This document shows, in pieces, positions 26,729 through 39,071 of a DNA stretch of 55,331 bases (the first letter of the stretch is position 1; every line of letters starts with the position of its first letter). Below the pieces are notes generated by a model. That model saw nothing but the letters and a program-made list of their open reading frames with translations, was not told the origin of the DNA and did no database searches. Both the position numbers and the translations under genes were made by a program. This DNA is from an uncultured Lachnospiraceae bacterium. GTDB taxonomy: Bacteria > Bacillota > Clostridia > Lachnospirales > Lachnospiraceae. The stretch covers positions 1-55,331 of the forward strand of contig CAMVHB010000010.1 in NCBI GenBank assembly GCA_947167155.1, written 5' to 3'.

Positions 26729-27499
26729 TCAGGATTCTTTCAGAAGCCTTGAAACGGCCCCGACTGCGGTCTTTATCGCAGGGGTGGTGTCATGAAACTG
26801 TTCGTTTGAAAGACCTTTTTTTGCTCTTTCCTGGTTTGCGACAACGAGGAAGACGCTTCCTGCCCTGACATTCAAAAAAGATCCCGCTATGAAAAGAGCA
26901 GCACTCTCCATTTCTGAAGCCAGGCAGTGCAGCCTCTTGTAGGCTTCCCATTTGTTTTGAAGATCGTATGAGACCGGCATTATCTCGGGCTCATGCTGAC
27001 CGAAGAAGGAGTCCTTGCACTGGACGACTCCCGCATGATATGAATAACCCATTTCCTTTGCGGATGAAACAAGGGCATTTGTGACATCAAGATCTGAAAC
27101 GGCCGGATATTCGATAGGCGCGTATTCTCTTGAAGTGCCCTCGGCCCTGACCGCGCCCGTTGCGATCACAAGGTCTCCGCCCTTCACATCCTCCCTTATC
27201 CCGCCGCAGGTCCCGATACGGATGAAGGTATGCGCGCCGCACTTTGCAAGTTCTGTCATGGCTATCGCAGCGGAAGGTCCGCCGATGCCCGTTGACGTGA
27301 CCGAAACACGCTTGCCGTCAATATACCCTGTATAAGTCACAAATTCCCGCACATCCGCGACAAGCTCTGCCTGATCCAAAAATCCCGCTATAATTCTGCA
27401 TCGCTTCGGATCCCCCGGCATCAGGACATATTCACCGATCATGTCCTTTGAAAGACCTGTGTGATACTGCTTCCCGCTGCCTTCGGTGTAATCGACCAT
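26729..27499 (-). CDS. udp: Uridine phosphorylase
   Basis: The product (256 aa) splits uridine and phosphate into uracil and ribose-1-phosphate in pyrimidine salvage. Motifs are [10 protein letters not shown] at the phosphate site, [20 protein letters not shown], and [14 protein letters not shown], which binds the nucleoside. I start at 27499 because AAGGAGG lies upstream; the frame extends 14 codons further but without such a signal. It is read divergently from guaB. The specificity for uridine rather than other nucleosides rests on similarity by eye. Confidence 0.87.
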   Translation of the reverse strand: MVDYTEGSGKQYHTGLSKDMIGEYVLMPGDPKRCRIIAGFLDQAELVADVREFVTYTGYIDGKRVSVTSTGIGGPSAAIAMTELAKCGAHTFIRIGTCGGIREDVKGGDLVIATGAVRAEGTSREYAPIEYPAVSDLDVTNALVSSAKEMGYSYHAGVVQCKDSFFGQHEPEIMPVSYDLQNKWEAYKRLHCLASEMESAALFIAGSFLNVRAGSVFLVVANQERAKKGLSNEQFHDTTPAIKTAVGAVSRLLKES

Positions 27500-27512
27500 A
27501 ATACTATCCTCC

Positions 27513-27541
27513 TTGTAAATACAGCACTTTTCTGCTATCAT
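27513..27541 (+). promoter_or_regulatory. Probable sigma-A promoter of guaB
   Basis: TTGTAA (27513-27518) and TATCAT (27536-27541) are 17 bp apart on the plus strand. A transcript from here has a leader of about 175 nt that includes two hairpins before guaB. Confidence 0.5.
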
Positions 27542-27588
27542 ATATCAATTATTCCATTAATTAAAGGCATAAGAGAAACGGAAGACAT

Positions 27589-29968
<2,380 letters not shown>

Positions 29969-29983
29969 ATCGGGGGATCAGCA

Positions 29984-30880
29984 TTGAAACTCAAATTCAC
30001 AAAGATGCACGGCATTGGCAATGATTATGTATATGTGGACTGCACGCTCGGCGGAGCACTTGAAACGCTCCCTGACCCCGCGCGCCTTTCAAAGCTTGTC
30101 AGTGACCGGCACTTTGGGGTCGGATCGGACGGGCTCATCCTTATCGCGCCCTCAAAGAAAGCCGACCTTCAGATGATAATGTACAATGCCGACGGCTCCC
30201 GGGGCGAGATGTGCGGAAACGGCATTCGCTGCGTCGGGAAGTACGCATACGACCACGGCCTTACAACAAAAAAGGAATTGACTGTTGAGACCCTTGCAGG
30301 TGTGAGAGAGCTCACCCTTTTCACGGGAGATGATGACAAGGTGGAAAAAGTCCGTGTCGATATGGGAGAAGCGGTGCTCGATACGAGGAAGATACCGGTG
30401 ACTTATCCCGAGGACACCATGATAGGGCAGCCCCTCGAAGTCAAGGGAAAGATATACAATGCGACCTGTATCTCGACCGGAAATCCCCACTGCGTGATAT
30501 TCTGCGACAATGATATCAAAAAGATGGACCTTGAAAAACTGGGACCCTCCTTTGAGCGGCACCCTCTCTTTCCAAAGAGGATAAATACTGAATTTGTGAA
30601 TATCCTCGACAGGAGCCATATCGCAATGCGTGTATACGAGAGGGGCTCGGGTGAGACCCTTGCCTGCGGCACCGGCGCCTGCGCAAGCGCTGTAGCAAGC
30701 TACCTCAATGGCTTTTGTGATGAAAAGGTAGAGGTAAGGCTCCTTGGCGGAACCCTCTTCATAGAATATGACGAAAAGACGAAGAAGATCTATATGACGG
30801 GTCCCGCAACAGAGGTCTTTTCGGGAGAGATGGAGATTTTTGACTTCCCCGAGGACGAGGACGTGAAGGTCTACGAGTGA
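29984..30880 (+). CDS. dapF: Diaminopimelate epimerase
   Basis: DapF (298 aa) converts L,L-DAP to meso-DAP for peptidoglycan and lysine. The two active-site cysteines are Cys77 in MCGNGIRC and the one in LACGTGACA near residue 226. KMHGIGNDYVYVD is the conserved start. The start is a TTG at 29984, with GGGGGA about seven bases upstream. It fits with the DAP-type murE at 3830. The next gene begins four bases after its stop. Confidence 0.95.
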   Translation: MKLKFTKMHGIGNDYVYVDCTLGGALETLPDPARLSKLVSDRHFGVGSDGLILIAPSKKADLQMIMYNADGSRGEMCGNGIRCVGKYAYDHGLTTKKELTVETLAGVRELTLFTGDDDKVEKVRVDMGEAVLDTRKIPVTYPEDTMIGQPLEVKGKIYNATCISTGNPHCVIFCDNDIKKMDLEKLGPSFERHPLFPKRINTEFVNILDRSHIAMRVYERGSGETLACGTGACASAVASYLNGFCDEKVEVRLLGGTLFIEYDEKTKKIYMTGPATEVFSGEMEIFDFPEDEDVKVYE

Positions 30881-30883
30881 GAG

Positions 30884-31438
30884 ATGGCCGTTGTTTCCGA
30901 GACGAAAAGACTATTCATCCGTGAGATCACGACAGAGAAAAGTGATCTGGACGCGATCTTCGCCTTGTATGAAGACCCCCGGATGACTGAATTCATGGAG
31001 CCGCTCTTTCCTTACGAGGAAGAGAGAGAATACGAGAAGAATTATGTCGAGCGGATCTATCCATATTACGGCTACGGGCTCTGGCTCCTTGAAGAAAAAA
31101 ATACAGGCGGGATAATCGGCCGCGCGGGGATAGAATACCGCGAGGGCTGTGAAAACAATGAAGGAGAGCTCGGCTTTCAGGTGAGATTCGACAGGCAGAG
31201 AGAGGGCTTTGCCTTTGAAGCTTTGACAAAGATCATAGAGCTTGGTTTTGACCGCTTTTCATTTGACTCACTCCGCGCCCGGATAAGCCCTGAAAATCTG
31301 CCGTCGATCGCCCTTGCAAAAAAGCTTGGGCTGAAACCCACAAACACCTTTGAGAAGGACTCCAAAGGCAATTTTGATGAAATCTACCGTTTGAGAAAGG
31401 AGGATCATATAGATGCAGGATCTATTCACAAAAAGTGA
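30884..31438 (+). CDS. GNAT family N-acetyltransferase
   Basis: The product (184 aa) has the fold of RimJ/RimL-type acetyltransferases: LFIREITTE at the start, IIGRAGIEY, ELGFQVRFDRQREGFAFEAL (acetyl-CoA loop region), and ARISPENLPSIALAKKLG. It transfers an acetyl group from acetyl-CoA to an amine; the acceptor is unknown. The end overlaps the relA gene by 26 bases, and the relA ribosome-binding site lies within it, so the two are on one mRNA. No unusual features are seen. Confidence 0.85.
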   Translation: MAVVSETKRLFIREITTEKSDLDAIFALYEDPRMTEFMEPLFPYEEEREYEKNYVERIYPYYGYGLWLLEEKNTGGIIGRAGIEYREGCENNEGELGFQVRFDRQREGFAFEALTKIIELGFDRFSFDSLRARISPENLPSIALAKKLGLKPTNTFEKDSKGNFDEIYRLRKEDHIDAGSIHKK

Positions 31439-33902
31439 CCCTCCAGAAAAATCCTCCGACTATATCTCAAGCGCCGCTGTCACTGAGGAATTCAAGGACG
31501 CGATAGAGAAAGTCCGCTCAAAAGCGCGTGAGAAGTCATTATCCTCAGACATCTTTCTTCCACCCGGCATCGTCCCGCCGGAGAAGATGGACAGGGACGA
31601 GCTTCTTTCCTGGGAGGAGCGGATCAGTGCTCCAAACCGCGGCATTATCAAGACATCTGACTTTTCGGAGCCCGGGGAGATCTATCTTGAGCTCATCCAC
31701 AGGATACGGCGTTATCATCCCAATACCGATATAGAGATAATACAGCGCGCCTACAATTTCGCAAAGAACAACCACGGCGATCAGAAGCGAAAGAGCGGAG
31801 AGCCTTATATCATTCATCCTCTCTGCGTCGCGCTCATACTTTCAGACCTTGAGATGGACAAGGAGACGATAGCGGCAGGGCTTCTTCATGATACTGTCGA
31901 GGATACGGACGCGACGATAGAGGCAGTGAAGAAATATTTCGGGGATGAGGTCGCGCTCCTTGTTGACGGCGTGACAAAGCTCGGCGAGATCCAGTACGAG
32001 CAGGACAAGGTCATCTCTCAGGCCGAGAATCTCCGCAAGATGTTCCTTGCTATGTCAAAGGATATCAGGGTCATTATCATCAAGCTTGCGGATCGCCTCC
32101 ACAATATGCGCACGCTCAAATACATGACTCCCGAAAAGCAGCGTGAAAAGGCAAGAGAGACGCAGGAGATATATGCGCCGCTTGCGATGCGGCTTGGCAT
32201 CTCAAAGATGAAGGTGGAGCTTGACGACCTCGCGCTGAAATACTTAGAGCCTGAGGCATACTTCGAGCTCGTTGAAGCAATCACACTTCAGAAGAGGGAG
32301 AGGGATACCTATGTCGACTCCCTTGAGGAGGAAGTGAAAAAGGCGATCGAAGAGGCAGGGATAGAAGCCGAGGTCAACGGCAGGGCAAAGCACTTCTTTT
32401 CGATCTACAAGAAGATGGTCAATCAAAACAAGACCCTCGACCAGATCTATGACCTCTTTGCCATAAGGATAATAGTCAAAGACATCAAGGACTGCTATGC
32501 GGCCCTTGGCGTCATGCATGAAAAATATACTCCCATCCCTGGGCGCTTCAAGGACTATATCGCGATGCCAAAGCCCAATATGTATCAGTCGCTTCATACG
32601 ACGCTGATCGGTCCAGACGGTACGCCTTTTGAGATACAGATCCGTACTGAAGAGATGCACCGCACCGCCGAATACGGTGTCGCTGCCCATTGGAAATACA
32701 AGGAATCGGGAGAGGGCGCGTCGGTCTCAGGCGAGGAGCAGAAGCTCTCCTGGCTTCGCCAGATCCTCGAATGGCAGCAGGACATGAGCGACGATCGGGA
32801 ATTCATGAGCCTCTTAAAGAGCGACCTCAATCTCTTCTCGGATACCGTTTTTTGCTTCACGCCCCAGGGCGAGGTCAGAAACCTTCCCAAGGGCTCGACG
32901 CCCATTGATTTTGCGTACGCCGTCCATACAGACGTCGGAAATACCATGATAGGCGCGAAGGTGAACGGCCGCCTCGTTCCGATAGATTACGAGATCGCAA
33001 ACGGCGACCGTGTCGAGATCCTGAGGAGCAAGAATTCAAAGGGTCCCCACCACGACTGGCTGAACCATGTGAAGTCCACCCAGGCGAAGAACAAGATCAA
33101 CCAGTGGTTTCGGGCGCTTTACAAGGATGATAATATCGCAAAGGGCAAGGCCTTCCTCGCACAAGCCGCAAAGCAGAAAAACCTTGACCCTTCAGCTCTC
33201 TTAGATGCGTCTTACCAGAGAGACATCCTTGACAAATACGGGCAGAAGGACTGGAACCACCTCCTTCAGCAGATAGGCGCGGGCTCGATCAAGGAAAATG
33301 CTGTAGTAAACAGGATATACTCGGATTATCTTCATGATCATCCGAAAAATGTCACTGATGATGAGGTACTTGAAGAGCACAGGGTCTCTGACGCCACAAA
33401 ATCCTTCCTGAAGGACCCTCACGCGGGGAAGGGAGGGAAGCACGCGATCATAGTAAACGGCATGGGCGATCTTTCAGTCCGCTTTTCGCGCTGCTGCGAT
33501 CCCCTGCCCGGAGATGAGATCGTGGGCTTCATCACGCGCGGGCGCGGCGTCACGATACACCGCGTTGACTGCGTAAATATCATGAACCTTTCCGCAATGG
33601 ATCAGGAGCGCCTCATAGACGCGTCCTGGCGCGAAGACGTTCTCGAAGGCGGAAAGAACGAGCTTTACAAGGCGTCTCTCAAGATCTACGGGAAGAACCG
33701 CACAGGCATGCTTGTTGATATATCGCGCGTCTTTACGGAATCCAATATCGATATCCGTATGATGCAGTCCCGTGTCGCAAAGACAGGTACGGCGACGATC
33801 GAGGTCTCCTTCGGCGCAAAGAGCACTGAGGAACTTCGCGCAATATCGGAAAAGCTCCGCTCTGTCGAAGGCGTGATCGATATAGAAAGGACCAGAAGCT
33901 GA
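31413..33902 (+). CDS. relA: Bifunctional (p)ppGpp synthetase/hydrolase
   Basis: The product (829 aa) is a long RSH enzyme that makes and breaks the alarmone (p)ppGpp. It has an HD hydrolase domain with GLLHDTVEDTD, a synthetase domain with RLHNMRTL-to-YQSLHTTLIGPDG, a TGS domain (CFTPQGEVRNLPKGSTPIDF), a central zinc-finger/helical region with RCCDPLPGDEIVGF, and a C-terminal ACT domain. The hydrolase motif appears intact, so it is probably bifunctional. The first about 95 residues are longer than in B. subtilis RelA. AAAGGAGG lies about nine bases before the ATG. Confidence 0.95.
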   Translation: MQDLFTKSDPPEKSSDYISSAAVTEEFKDAIEKVRSKAREKSLSSDIFLPPGIVPPEKMDRDELLSWEERISAPNRGIIKTSDFSEPGEIYLELIHRIRRYHPNTDIEIIQRAYNFAKNNHGDQKRKSGEPYIIHPLCVALILSDLEMDKETIAAGLLHDTVEDTDATIEAVKKYFGDEVALLVDGVTKLGEIQYEQDKVISQAENLRKMFLAMSKDIRVIIIKLADRLHNMRTLKYMTPEKQREKARETQEIYAPLAMRLGISKMKVELDDLALKYLEPEAYFELVEAITLQKRERDTYVDSLEEEVKKAIEEAGIEAEVNGRAKHFFSIYKKMVNQNKTLDQIYDLFAIRIIVKDIKDCYAALGVMHEKYTPIPGRFKDYIAMPKPNMYQSLHTTLIGPDGTPFEIQIRTEEMHRTAEYGVAAHWKYKESGEGASVSGEEQKLSWLRQILEWQQDMSDDREFMSLLKSDLNLFSDTVFCFTPQGEVRNLPKGSTPIDFAYAVHTDVGNTMIGAKVNGRLVPIDYEIANGDRVEILRSKNSKGPHHDWLNHVKSTQAKNKINQWFRALYKDDNIAKGKAFLAQAAKQKNLDPSALLDASYQRDILDKYGQKDWNHLLQQIGAGSIKENAVVNRIYSDYLHDHPKNVTDDEVLEEHRVSDATKSFLKDPHAGKGGKHAIIVNGMGDLSVRFSRCCDPLPGDEIVGFITRGRGVTIHRVDCVNIMNLSAMDQERLIDASWREDVLEGGKNELYKASLKIYGKNRTGMLVDISRVFTESNIDIRMMQSRVAKTGTATIEVSFGAKSTEELRAISEKLRSVEGVIDIERTRS

Positions 33903-34582
33903 TGAGTGAGATCAAACGGTTCCTTACAGGGCCTCTTCCGACCAATACCTATACGATCAAAAAAGATAAAGATAAAGATAAAGATAATGATAATGTGATC
34001 CTCATCGACCCCGGCCCCGGCGCAGAGGGGCTTTTTGATATATTGCTTGAAAGAGGTGAAAAGATAAGGGCGATCCTCATCACCCACGGCCACTCGGATC
34101 ATGTGGACGGAGTAGCCGGGATCAAGAAAAGAGCCCTTGAGCATACCGGCGAAAGCATCAAATGCTATGCCCCGAAGGCTGATGAAAAGACATTTTCGGA
34201 CGCAGCTTGGAATTCCTCCCTCATGATAGTTGGAGAAAAGAAGACATACGAGAATGATATCGATGTGTGGCTTTCAGACGGTCAGGAGATAGATTTTGAC
34301 GGTCTTCTGGTCCGGACCATTGTCACACCGGGACATACGATAGGCGGCGCGTCTTTTTATTTTCCCGGGGAGATTGCGCTTTTCTCAGGAGATACGCTCT
34401 TTTCAGGTTCTGTAGGCCGGACCGACTTCCCGGGCGGCTCGATGTCGGAGCTTATCCGCTCAGTACAGGAGCGCCTCTTCACGCTTCCGGACATTACGCG
34501 CGTCTACCCCGGTCACAATGAAGAGACTACTATAGAAAGAGAGAAGAGGGAGAATCCCTTTTTTTCAGGATGGTTGTTGTAG
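33902..34582 (+). CDS. MBL-fold metallo-hydrolase (glyoxalase II-like)
   Basis: The product (226 aa) has the metal-binding motif THGHSDHVDG, the downstream histidine in TPGHTIGG, SGDTLFSGSVGRTDF and YPGHNEETT. These are typical of the YcbL/glyoxalase II-like group, which hydrolyses thioesters such as S-lactoylglutathione analogues; the substrate is not certain. It overlaps relA by one base and hemZ by 13. A run of Lys-Asp pairs near residues 20-31 is encoded by a hexanucleotide tandem repeat and looks like a recent expansion. Confidence 0.87.
   Translation: MSEIKRFLTGPLPTNTYTIKKDKDKDKDNDNVILIDPGPGAEGLFDILLERGEKIRAILITHGHSDHVDGVAGIKKRALEHTGESIKCYAPKADEKTFSDAAWNSSLMIVGEKKTYENDIDVWLSDGQEIDFDGLLVRTIVTPGHTIGGASFYFPGEIALFSGDTLFSGSVGRTDFPGGSMSELIRSVQERLFTLPDITRVYPGHNEETTIEREKRENPFFSGWLL
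33965..33994 (+). repeat. In-frame hexanucleotide microsatellite in the MBL gene
   Basis: Three GATAAA units and two GATAAT units run head to tail inside the coding sequence, giving alternating Asp-Lys then Asp-Asn residues. The unit is two codons, so length changes keep the frame. Confidence 0.85.
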
Positions 34583-36009
34583 ATTTAAATGATCAAAGCT
34601 TTTTTTATGACGTGATGTCTTTGACCGGCGAATTTCTTCCCGGTGAGGAGATCAGGGAAAAGCCCGGTACTTTCGAAGAAAATTCAAAAGACACACTGAT
34701 ATCCGTCATTCTCCTTGAAAATGAAGCCGTCGTCTCATCGAAAGGCCTTGTTGAAAAAGAAAATATCGAAGGCCTTCAAAGGCGGGAGGTCAAAAGCGCT
34801 ATAAAGAGAGCGCTGTATCGCATCCTTTCAAAGCAGACAGGGCGTAAACTCCCCTGGGGCACGCTTTCAGGGATCAGGCCCATAAAGCTCATTTCATCAT
34901 ATCTTTCGGAAGGTCTTTCCTCTGAAACTATAGAAGATAAGCTTTTCAATGAATATTATATTTCAAACGAAAAAGTCAAAAAAGGCCTTGAGATAGCATG
35001 TCTTGAAAAGGAGCTCCTTGAGAGCGCTGATCTTTCCCGCGGCTACAGTCTCTATATCGGTATTCCCTTCTGCCCCTCAGTCTGCCTTTACTGCTCATTT
35101 TCTTCATACCCCGTGAAGCGGTATCGGAATGTGACGGGCGAATACGTTTCGGCGCTTTCAAAAGAGATCGCTGAGACTGTGAAGTTTTTAAAAGACCATC
35201 CAATCGACACCATATATATCGGGGGCGGGACTCCGACCGCGCTCTCGCAGGACGAGCTGAACACTCTTTTCGATGCGCTGTCAAACGCTTTCCCTTTATC
35301 CGATGTCAAAGAGCTCACGGTCGAAGCCGGGCGCCCCGACTCGATCACAAGAGAAAAGCTTTCGGTCTTGAAGAAGTACGGGGTCTCGCGTATCTCAATA
35401 AACCCGCAGACCATGAATGATGAGACTCTGAAGCGGATAGGAAGAGCGCACAGCGCAGACTCTGTAAGGAAAGCCTTTTGTCTCAGCCGCGAAGCGGGAT
35501 GCACAAATATCAACTGCGATATCATAGCAGGACTCCCGGGCGAAGGTGAGAGAGAATACCAAAATACCGCAAAAGAGATAATGAAGCTCTCACCTGAAAG
35601 CCTTACCGTCCACTGCCTTGCAAGAAAGAGGGCGTCCCGCCTCACGCAGGAATGGGATGAGTACAAAGACAGCGCCTTTAAGGTGACGGAGAGCGCCCTT
35701 TCGATATTTTCCGACCTTTCAAAAGAGCTTCTGATGAGACCATATTATCTCTACCGGCAGAAAAATATCGCGGGAAATCTTGAAAACACGGGCTATGCGC
35801 TGAAGAACCGCGCCTGCCTCTACAATGTCTTGATAATGGAGGAAAAACAACCTATAATTGCACTCGGTGCCGGCGGGGTGAGTAAACTCTTAACCGGCAA
35901 AAAGCCTATGAGGCTTCCAAACCCGAAGGACCCCCTCCTCTATATCGAGGGGATAGAAGATATCATCAGAAAAAAGAAGGAAGGATTGGTGCATACCGGA
36001 TGGCTTTAA
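34570..36009 (+). CDS. hemZ: Coproporphyrinogen dehydrogenase-like radical SAM enzyme
   Basis: The product (479 aa) belongs to the HemN/HemZ group. After about 155 residues specific to HemZ comes a radical-SAM domain with CPSVCLYC (Cys168, 172, 175), YIGGGTPTALS, VEAGRPDSI and RISINPQTMND. HemZ-type proteins are annotated as oxygen-independent coproporphyrinogen III oxidases, but several relatives are haem chaperones, so the activity is inferred. Its position between the MBL hydrolase and hisS is as in other Firmicutes. It overlaps hisS by ten bases. Confidence 0.9.
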   Translation: MVVVDLNDQSFFYDVMSLTGEFLPGEEIREKPGTFEENSKDTLISVILLENEAVVSSKGLVEKENIEGLQRREVKSAIKRALYRILSKQTGRKLPWGTLSGIRPIKLISSYLSEGLSSETIEDKLFNEYYISNEKVKKGLEIACLEKELLESADLSRGYSLYIGIPFCPSVCLYCSFSSYPVKRYRNVTGEYVSALSKEIAETVKFLKDHPIDTIYIGGGTPTALSQDELNTLFDALSNAFPLSDVKELTVEAGRPDSITREKLSVLKKYGVSRISINPQTMNDETLKRIGRAHSADSVRKAFCLSREAGCTNINCDIIAGLPGEGEREYQNTAKEIMKLSPESLTVHCLARKRASRLTQEWDEYKDSAFKVTESALSIFSDLSKELLMRPYYLYRQKNIAGNLENTGYALKNRACLYNVLIMEEKQPIIALGAGGVSKLLTGKKPMRLPNPKDPLLYIEGIEDIIRKKKEGLVHTGWL

Positions 36010-37268
36010 AGAAAAAGCCCGTAAACGGCATGAGGGATATATTGCCGGAGGAAGCGGCACTTCGAGATCATGTCACGGCTGTAATCAAGGAGACATATAG
36101 AGCGTTTGGCTTTACGCCCATTGAGACGCCTCTTCTTGAAGAGATAGGAAATCTTTCAAATGACCAGGGCGGAGAGAATGAAAAGCTGATCTTCAAAGTA
36201 TTGAAGCGCGGCGAAAAACTGGATCTCACCGGAGACGTCAGGGAAGAAGATATAGTAGACTACGGGATGCGATATGACCTTACGGTCCCGCTTTCCCGCT
36301 TCTATTCAAACAATGAAAACGACCTTCAAAAGCCCTTCAAGGCGCTTCAGATGGGACCTGTCTTTCGGGCCGACCGGCCGCAGAAGGGGAGATACCGCCA
36401 GTTCACACAGTGCGATATAGATATAATAGGCGAAAAATCCTACTTGGCAGAATGCGAGCTCATCACAGCGACCACAAAGGCGCTGTCCCGCCTTTCGTTT
36501 TCGGGCTTCAAAATAATAATAAACGATCGAAGGCTATTATCTTCAATGGCGGACTACGCGGGCTTTTCAAAAGAGAGTCAGGGAAAGCTTTTCATCATCC
36601 TTGACAAGCTTGACAAGATAGGTCTTGACGGCGTCAGAAACGAACTCAAAGAAAGCGGCTTTGACGAGGCTTCTATAGAAAAATATATAAAGCTTTTTGA
36701 AGCGCTTTCGGGTAAATGCGATATACAGGAATCCCTTGATATCCTGAAAGAAAAGATGGGTGACTGTTTCCCCGAAGACGCTGCAAACGACCTTTCAAAT
36801 ATAAGCTCTATCGTAATGTCAGATGATGTAAAGGAAGCTGACTTCTCACTCGTCTTTGATCCGACTCTTGTCCGCGGCATGGGCTATTACACAGGACCCG
36901 TCTTTGAGATCAGGATAGCAGAGCTTGACATATCCTGCGGCGGGGGAGGGAGATACGACAATATGGTCGGCCTTTTCGCGGGACATGATACCCCGGCCTG
37001 CGGCTTTTCGATAGGCTTTGAGAGGATAATCCTCCTTCTCAGGGAAAAGGGCTATGAGATCCCGGGCTCAGGGAAAAAGACAGCGATCCTACTTGACAAA
37101 GGGCTCTCTGCAACAGAGATCAAAAAGGCTTACGGAGAGGCACGTGCCCTTCGAAGTGAAGGAAACACAGTCCTCATAGAAAGAATGCAAAAAAACAGGA
37201 AATTCCAAAAGGAAATGCTTGAAAAGCAAGGCTATTCGGAGGTTATTGAAAAATGGCAGAATCAATGA
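36000..37268 (+). CDS. hisS: Histidyl-tRNA synthetase
   Basis: This class II synthetase (422 aa) charges tRNA-His. Motifs are PVNGMRDILPEEA at the start, PIETPLLEE, the motif-2 loop GPVFRADRPQKGRYRQFTQCDIDIIG, and the histidine-A motif near LVRGMGYYTGPVFE. The C-terminal anticodon-binding domain is complete. The ATG at 36000 lies inside the end of hemZ with AGGAAGG about 17 bases upstream, somewhat far. It is directly linked to aspS with a 16-base overlap. No T-box leader is present. Confidence 0.96.
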   Translation: MALKKKPVNGMRDILPEEAALRDHVTAVIKETYRAFGFTPIETPLLEEIGNLSNDQGGENEKLIFKVLKRGEKLDLTGDVREEDIVDYGMRYDLTVPLSRFYSNNENDLQKPFKALQMGPVFRADRPQKGRYRQFTQCDIDIIGEKSYLAECELITATTKALSRLSFSGFKIIINDRRLLSSMADYAGFSKESQGKLFIILDKLDKIGLDGVRNELKESGFDEASIEKYIKLFEALSGKCDIQESLDILKEKMGDCFPEDAANDLSNISSIVMSDDVKEADFSLVFDPTLVRGMGYYTGPVFEIRIAELDISCGGGGRYDNMVGLFAGHDTPACGFSIGFERIILLLREKGYEIPGSGKKTAILLDKGLSATEIKKAYGEARALRSEGNTVLIERMQKNRKFQKEMLEKQGYSEVIEKWQNQ

Positions 37269-39067
37269 CGGGGCTTAAGAGAAGCTCCCGCTGCGCGAAT
37301 GTTTCGGAAAATGATATCGGGAAAGAACTCACCCTCATGGGCTGGGTACAAAAGAGAAGGAACCTTGGAGCATTGATCTTCGTCGATCTTCGGGATATCT
37401 CGGGGATAGTTCAGATCCTCTTTGATGAAGATATATGCGGTAAAGAGGTCTTTGAAAAGGCAGGTCAGATAAGAAGTGAATTCGTGATCGCGGTCACGGG
37501 CAAGCTTCAAAAAAGAGGCGGCGCTGTAAACAAGGACTTAAAAACCGGCTCACTTGAGCTTGCGGCTGCAGAGCTTCGCATACTATCAGAGTCGGAGACC
37601 CCCGTCTTTCCAATAGAAGACGATATCAATACAAAAGAGGAGATAAGGCTGAAATACAGAAGCCTTGATCTTCGCCGCCCCGCGATACAAAAGAATCTCA
37701 TTCTAAGATCAAAGGTGATGCAGTCTGTACGGTCTTTTTTGACGGATGAAGGCTTCCTTGAGATAGAGACCCCGATGCTTACAAAGTCGACTCCCGAGGG
37801 AGCGCGCGACTATCTTGTACCTTCCCGCGTACATCCCGGCGAATTCTATGCCCTGCCCCAGAGCCCCCAGCTTTTCAAGCAGCTTCTCATGGTCTCGGGC
37901 TATGACAGATATTTCCAGATAGCAAGGTGCTTTCGTGACGAGGACCTGAGAGCTGACCGTCAGCCTGAATTTACGCAGATAGATATGGAACTTTCCTTCG
38001 TAGATGTCGATGATGTGCTCGATGTGAATGAAAGACTCCTTCAAAAGGTATTCAAGGAAGCGATAGGCCTTGAGATCGAGCTGCCTCTTCAGAGGATGAC
38101 CTGGGACAGCGCAATGGAGCGATACGGATCCGACAAGCCCGATACGAGATTTTCGATGGAGCTCATACGCTTGAACGAAACGGTTGCAGACTCCGGCTTT
38201 TCTGTTTTCAGCGACGCTGTCAAAAATGGAGGCGGCGTTTACGCGATAAACGTAAAAGGGCAGGGCGATATGCCCCGGAAGCGCCTCGACAAGCTCACAG
38301 AGGACGCGAAAGGACTCGGGGCAGCAGGACTTGCTTATATTCAGCTGAAAAGTGACGGAAACCGGAAGGCATCCTTTGAGAAATTCCTGAAAGACGGAGA
38401 ACTTGATTCAATAATCAACAAATGCCAAGGCGAAACCGGTGACCTCATCCTGATCGTCTCGGGTACACTCAAGATCTCAAGAGAGGTGCTCGGACAGCTT
38501 CGCGTAAACCTTGCAAAAGAGCTTGGACTCATAGATGAATCAAAATACAACTTCCTTTGGGTAGTGGATTTCCCCATGTTTGAGTGGTCGGATACCGAAA
38601 ACCGCTACATGGCGATGCATCATCCCTTCACTATGCCGTATGAAGAGGACCTTCACCTCCTTTCCGACAAGGAGTCTCTTGGAAAAGTGCGTTCAAAAGC
38701 ATATGATATAGTACTTAACGGCACTGAGCTTGGCGGGGGGTCGATCAGGATCCACCGCGCCGATGTCCAGGAAAAGATGTTTGAGGCTCTCGGGCTTTCG
38801 CTTGATGAAGCAAATGAGCGCTTCGGGTTCCTCCTCACAGCATTCAAGTACGGAGTTCCGCCCCATGCAGGGCTTGCTTACGGGCTTGACCGGATGATAA
38901 TGCTGATGGCGAAGGCTCAGTCTATAAGAGATGTCATAGCTTTCCCGAAGGTGAAGGACGCAAGCGACCTCATGTGCGACGCCCCGTCGGTCGTTGACAA
39001 AAAGCAGCTGGATGAGCTTTTCATAAGTACGATCCCGGAAGAAAATAATGAAGGAAAAGGGGAGTGA
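37253..39067 (+). CDS. aspS: Aspartyl-tRNA synthetase
   Basis: This bacterial-type AspRS (604 aa) charges tRNA-Asp, and possibly tRNA-Asn. An N-terminal OB anticodon-binding domain (LMGWVQKRRNLGALIFVDLRD) is followed by the class II core with TPMLTKSTPEGARDYLVPSR, FRDEDLRADRQPEFTQIDME and GLAYGLDRMIML. A GAD insertion domain lies near residues 300-415, as is usual for the bacterial form. Asn-tRNA use cannot be told from this window. It is the last gene of the relA-to-aspS run. Confidence 0.97.
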   Translation: MAESMTGLKRSSRCANVSENDIGKELTLMGWVQKRRNLGALIFVDLRDISGIVQILFDEDICGKEVFEKAGQIRSEFVIAVTGKLQKRGGAVNKDLKTGSLELAAAELRILSESETPVFPIEDDINTKEEIRLKYRSLDLRRPAIQKNLILRSKVMQSVRSFLTDEGFLEIETPMLTKSTPEGARDYLVPSRVHPGEFYALPQSPQLFKQLLMVSGYDRYFQIARCFRDEDLRADRQPEFTQIDMELSFVDVDDVLDVNERLLQKVFKEAIGLEIELPLQRMTWDSAMERYGSDKPDTRFSMELIRLNETVADSGFSVFSDAVKNGGGVYAINVKGQGDMPRKRLDKLTEDAKGLGAAGLAYIQLKSDGNRKASFEKFLKDGELDSIINKCQGETGDLILIVSGTLKISREVLGQLRVNLAKELGLIDESKYNFLWVVDFPMFEWSDTENRYMAMHHPFTMPYEEDLHLLSDKESLGKVRSKAYDIVLNGTELGGGSIRIHRADVQEKMFEALGLSLDEANERFGFLLTAFKYGVPPHAGLAYGLDRMIMLMAKAQSIRDVIAFPKVKDASDLMCDAPSVVDKKQLDELFISTIPEENNEGKGE

Positions 39068-39071
39068 TTGA

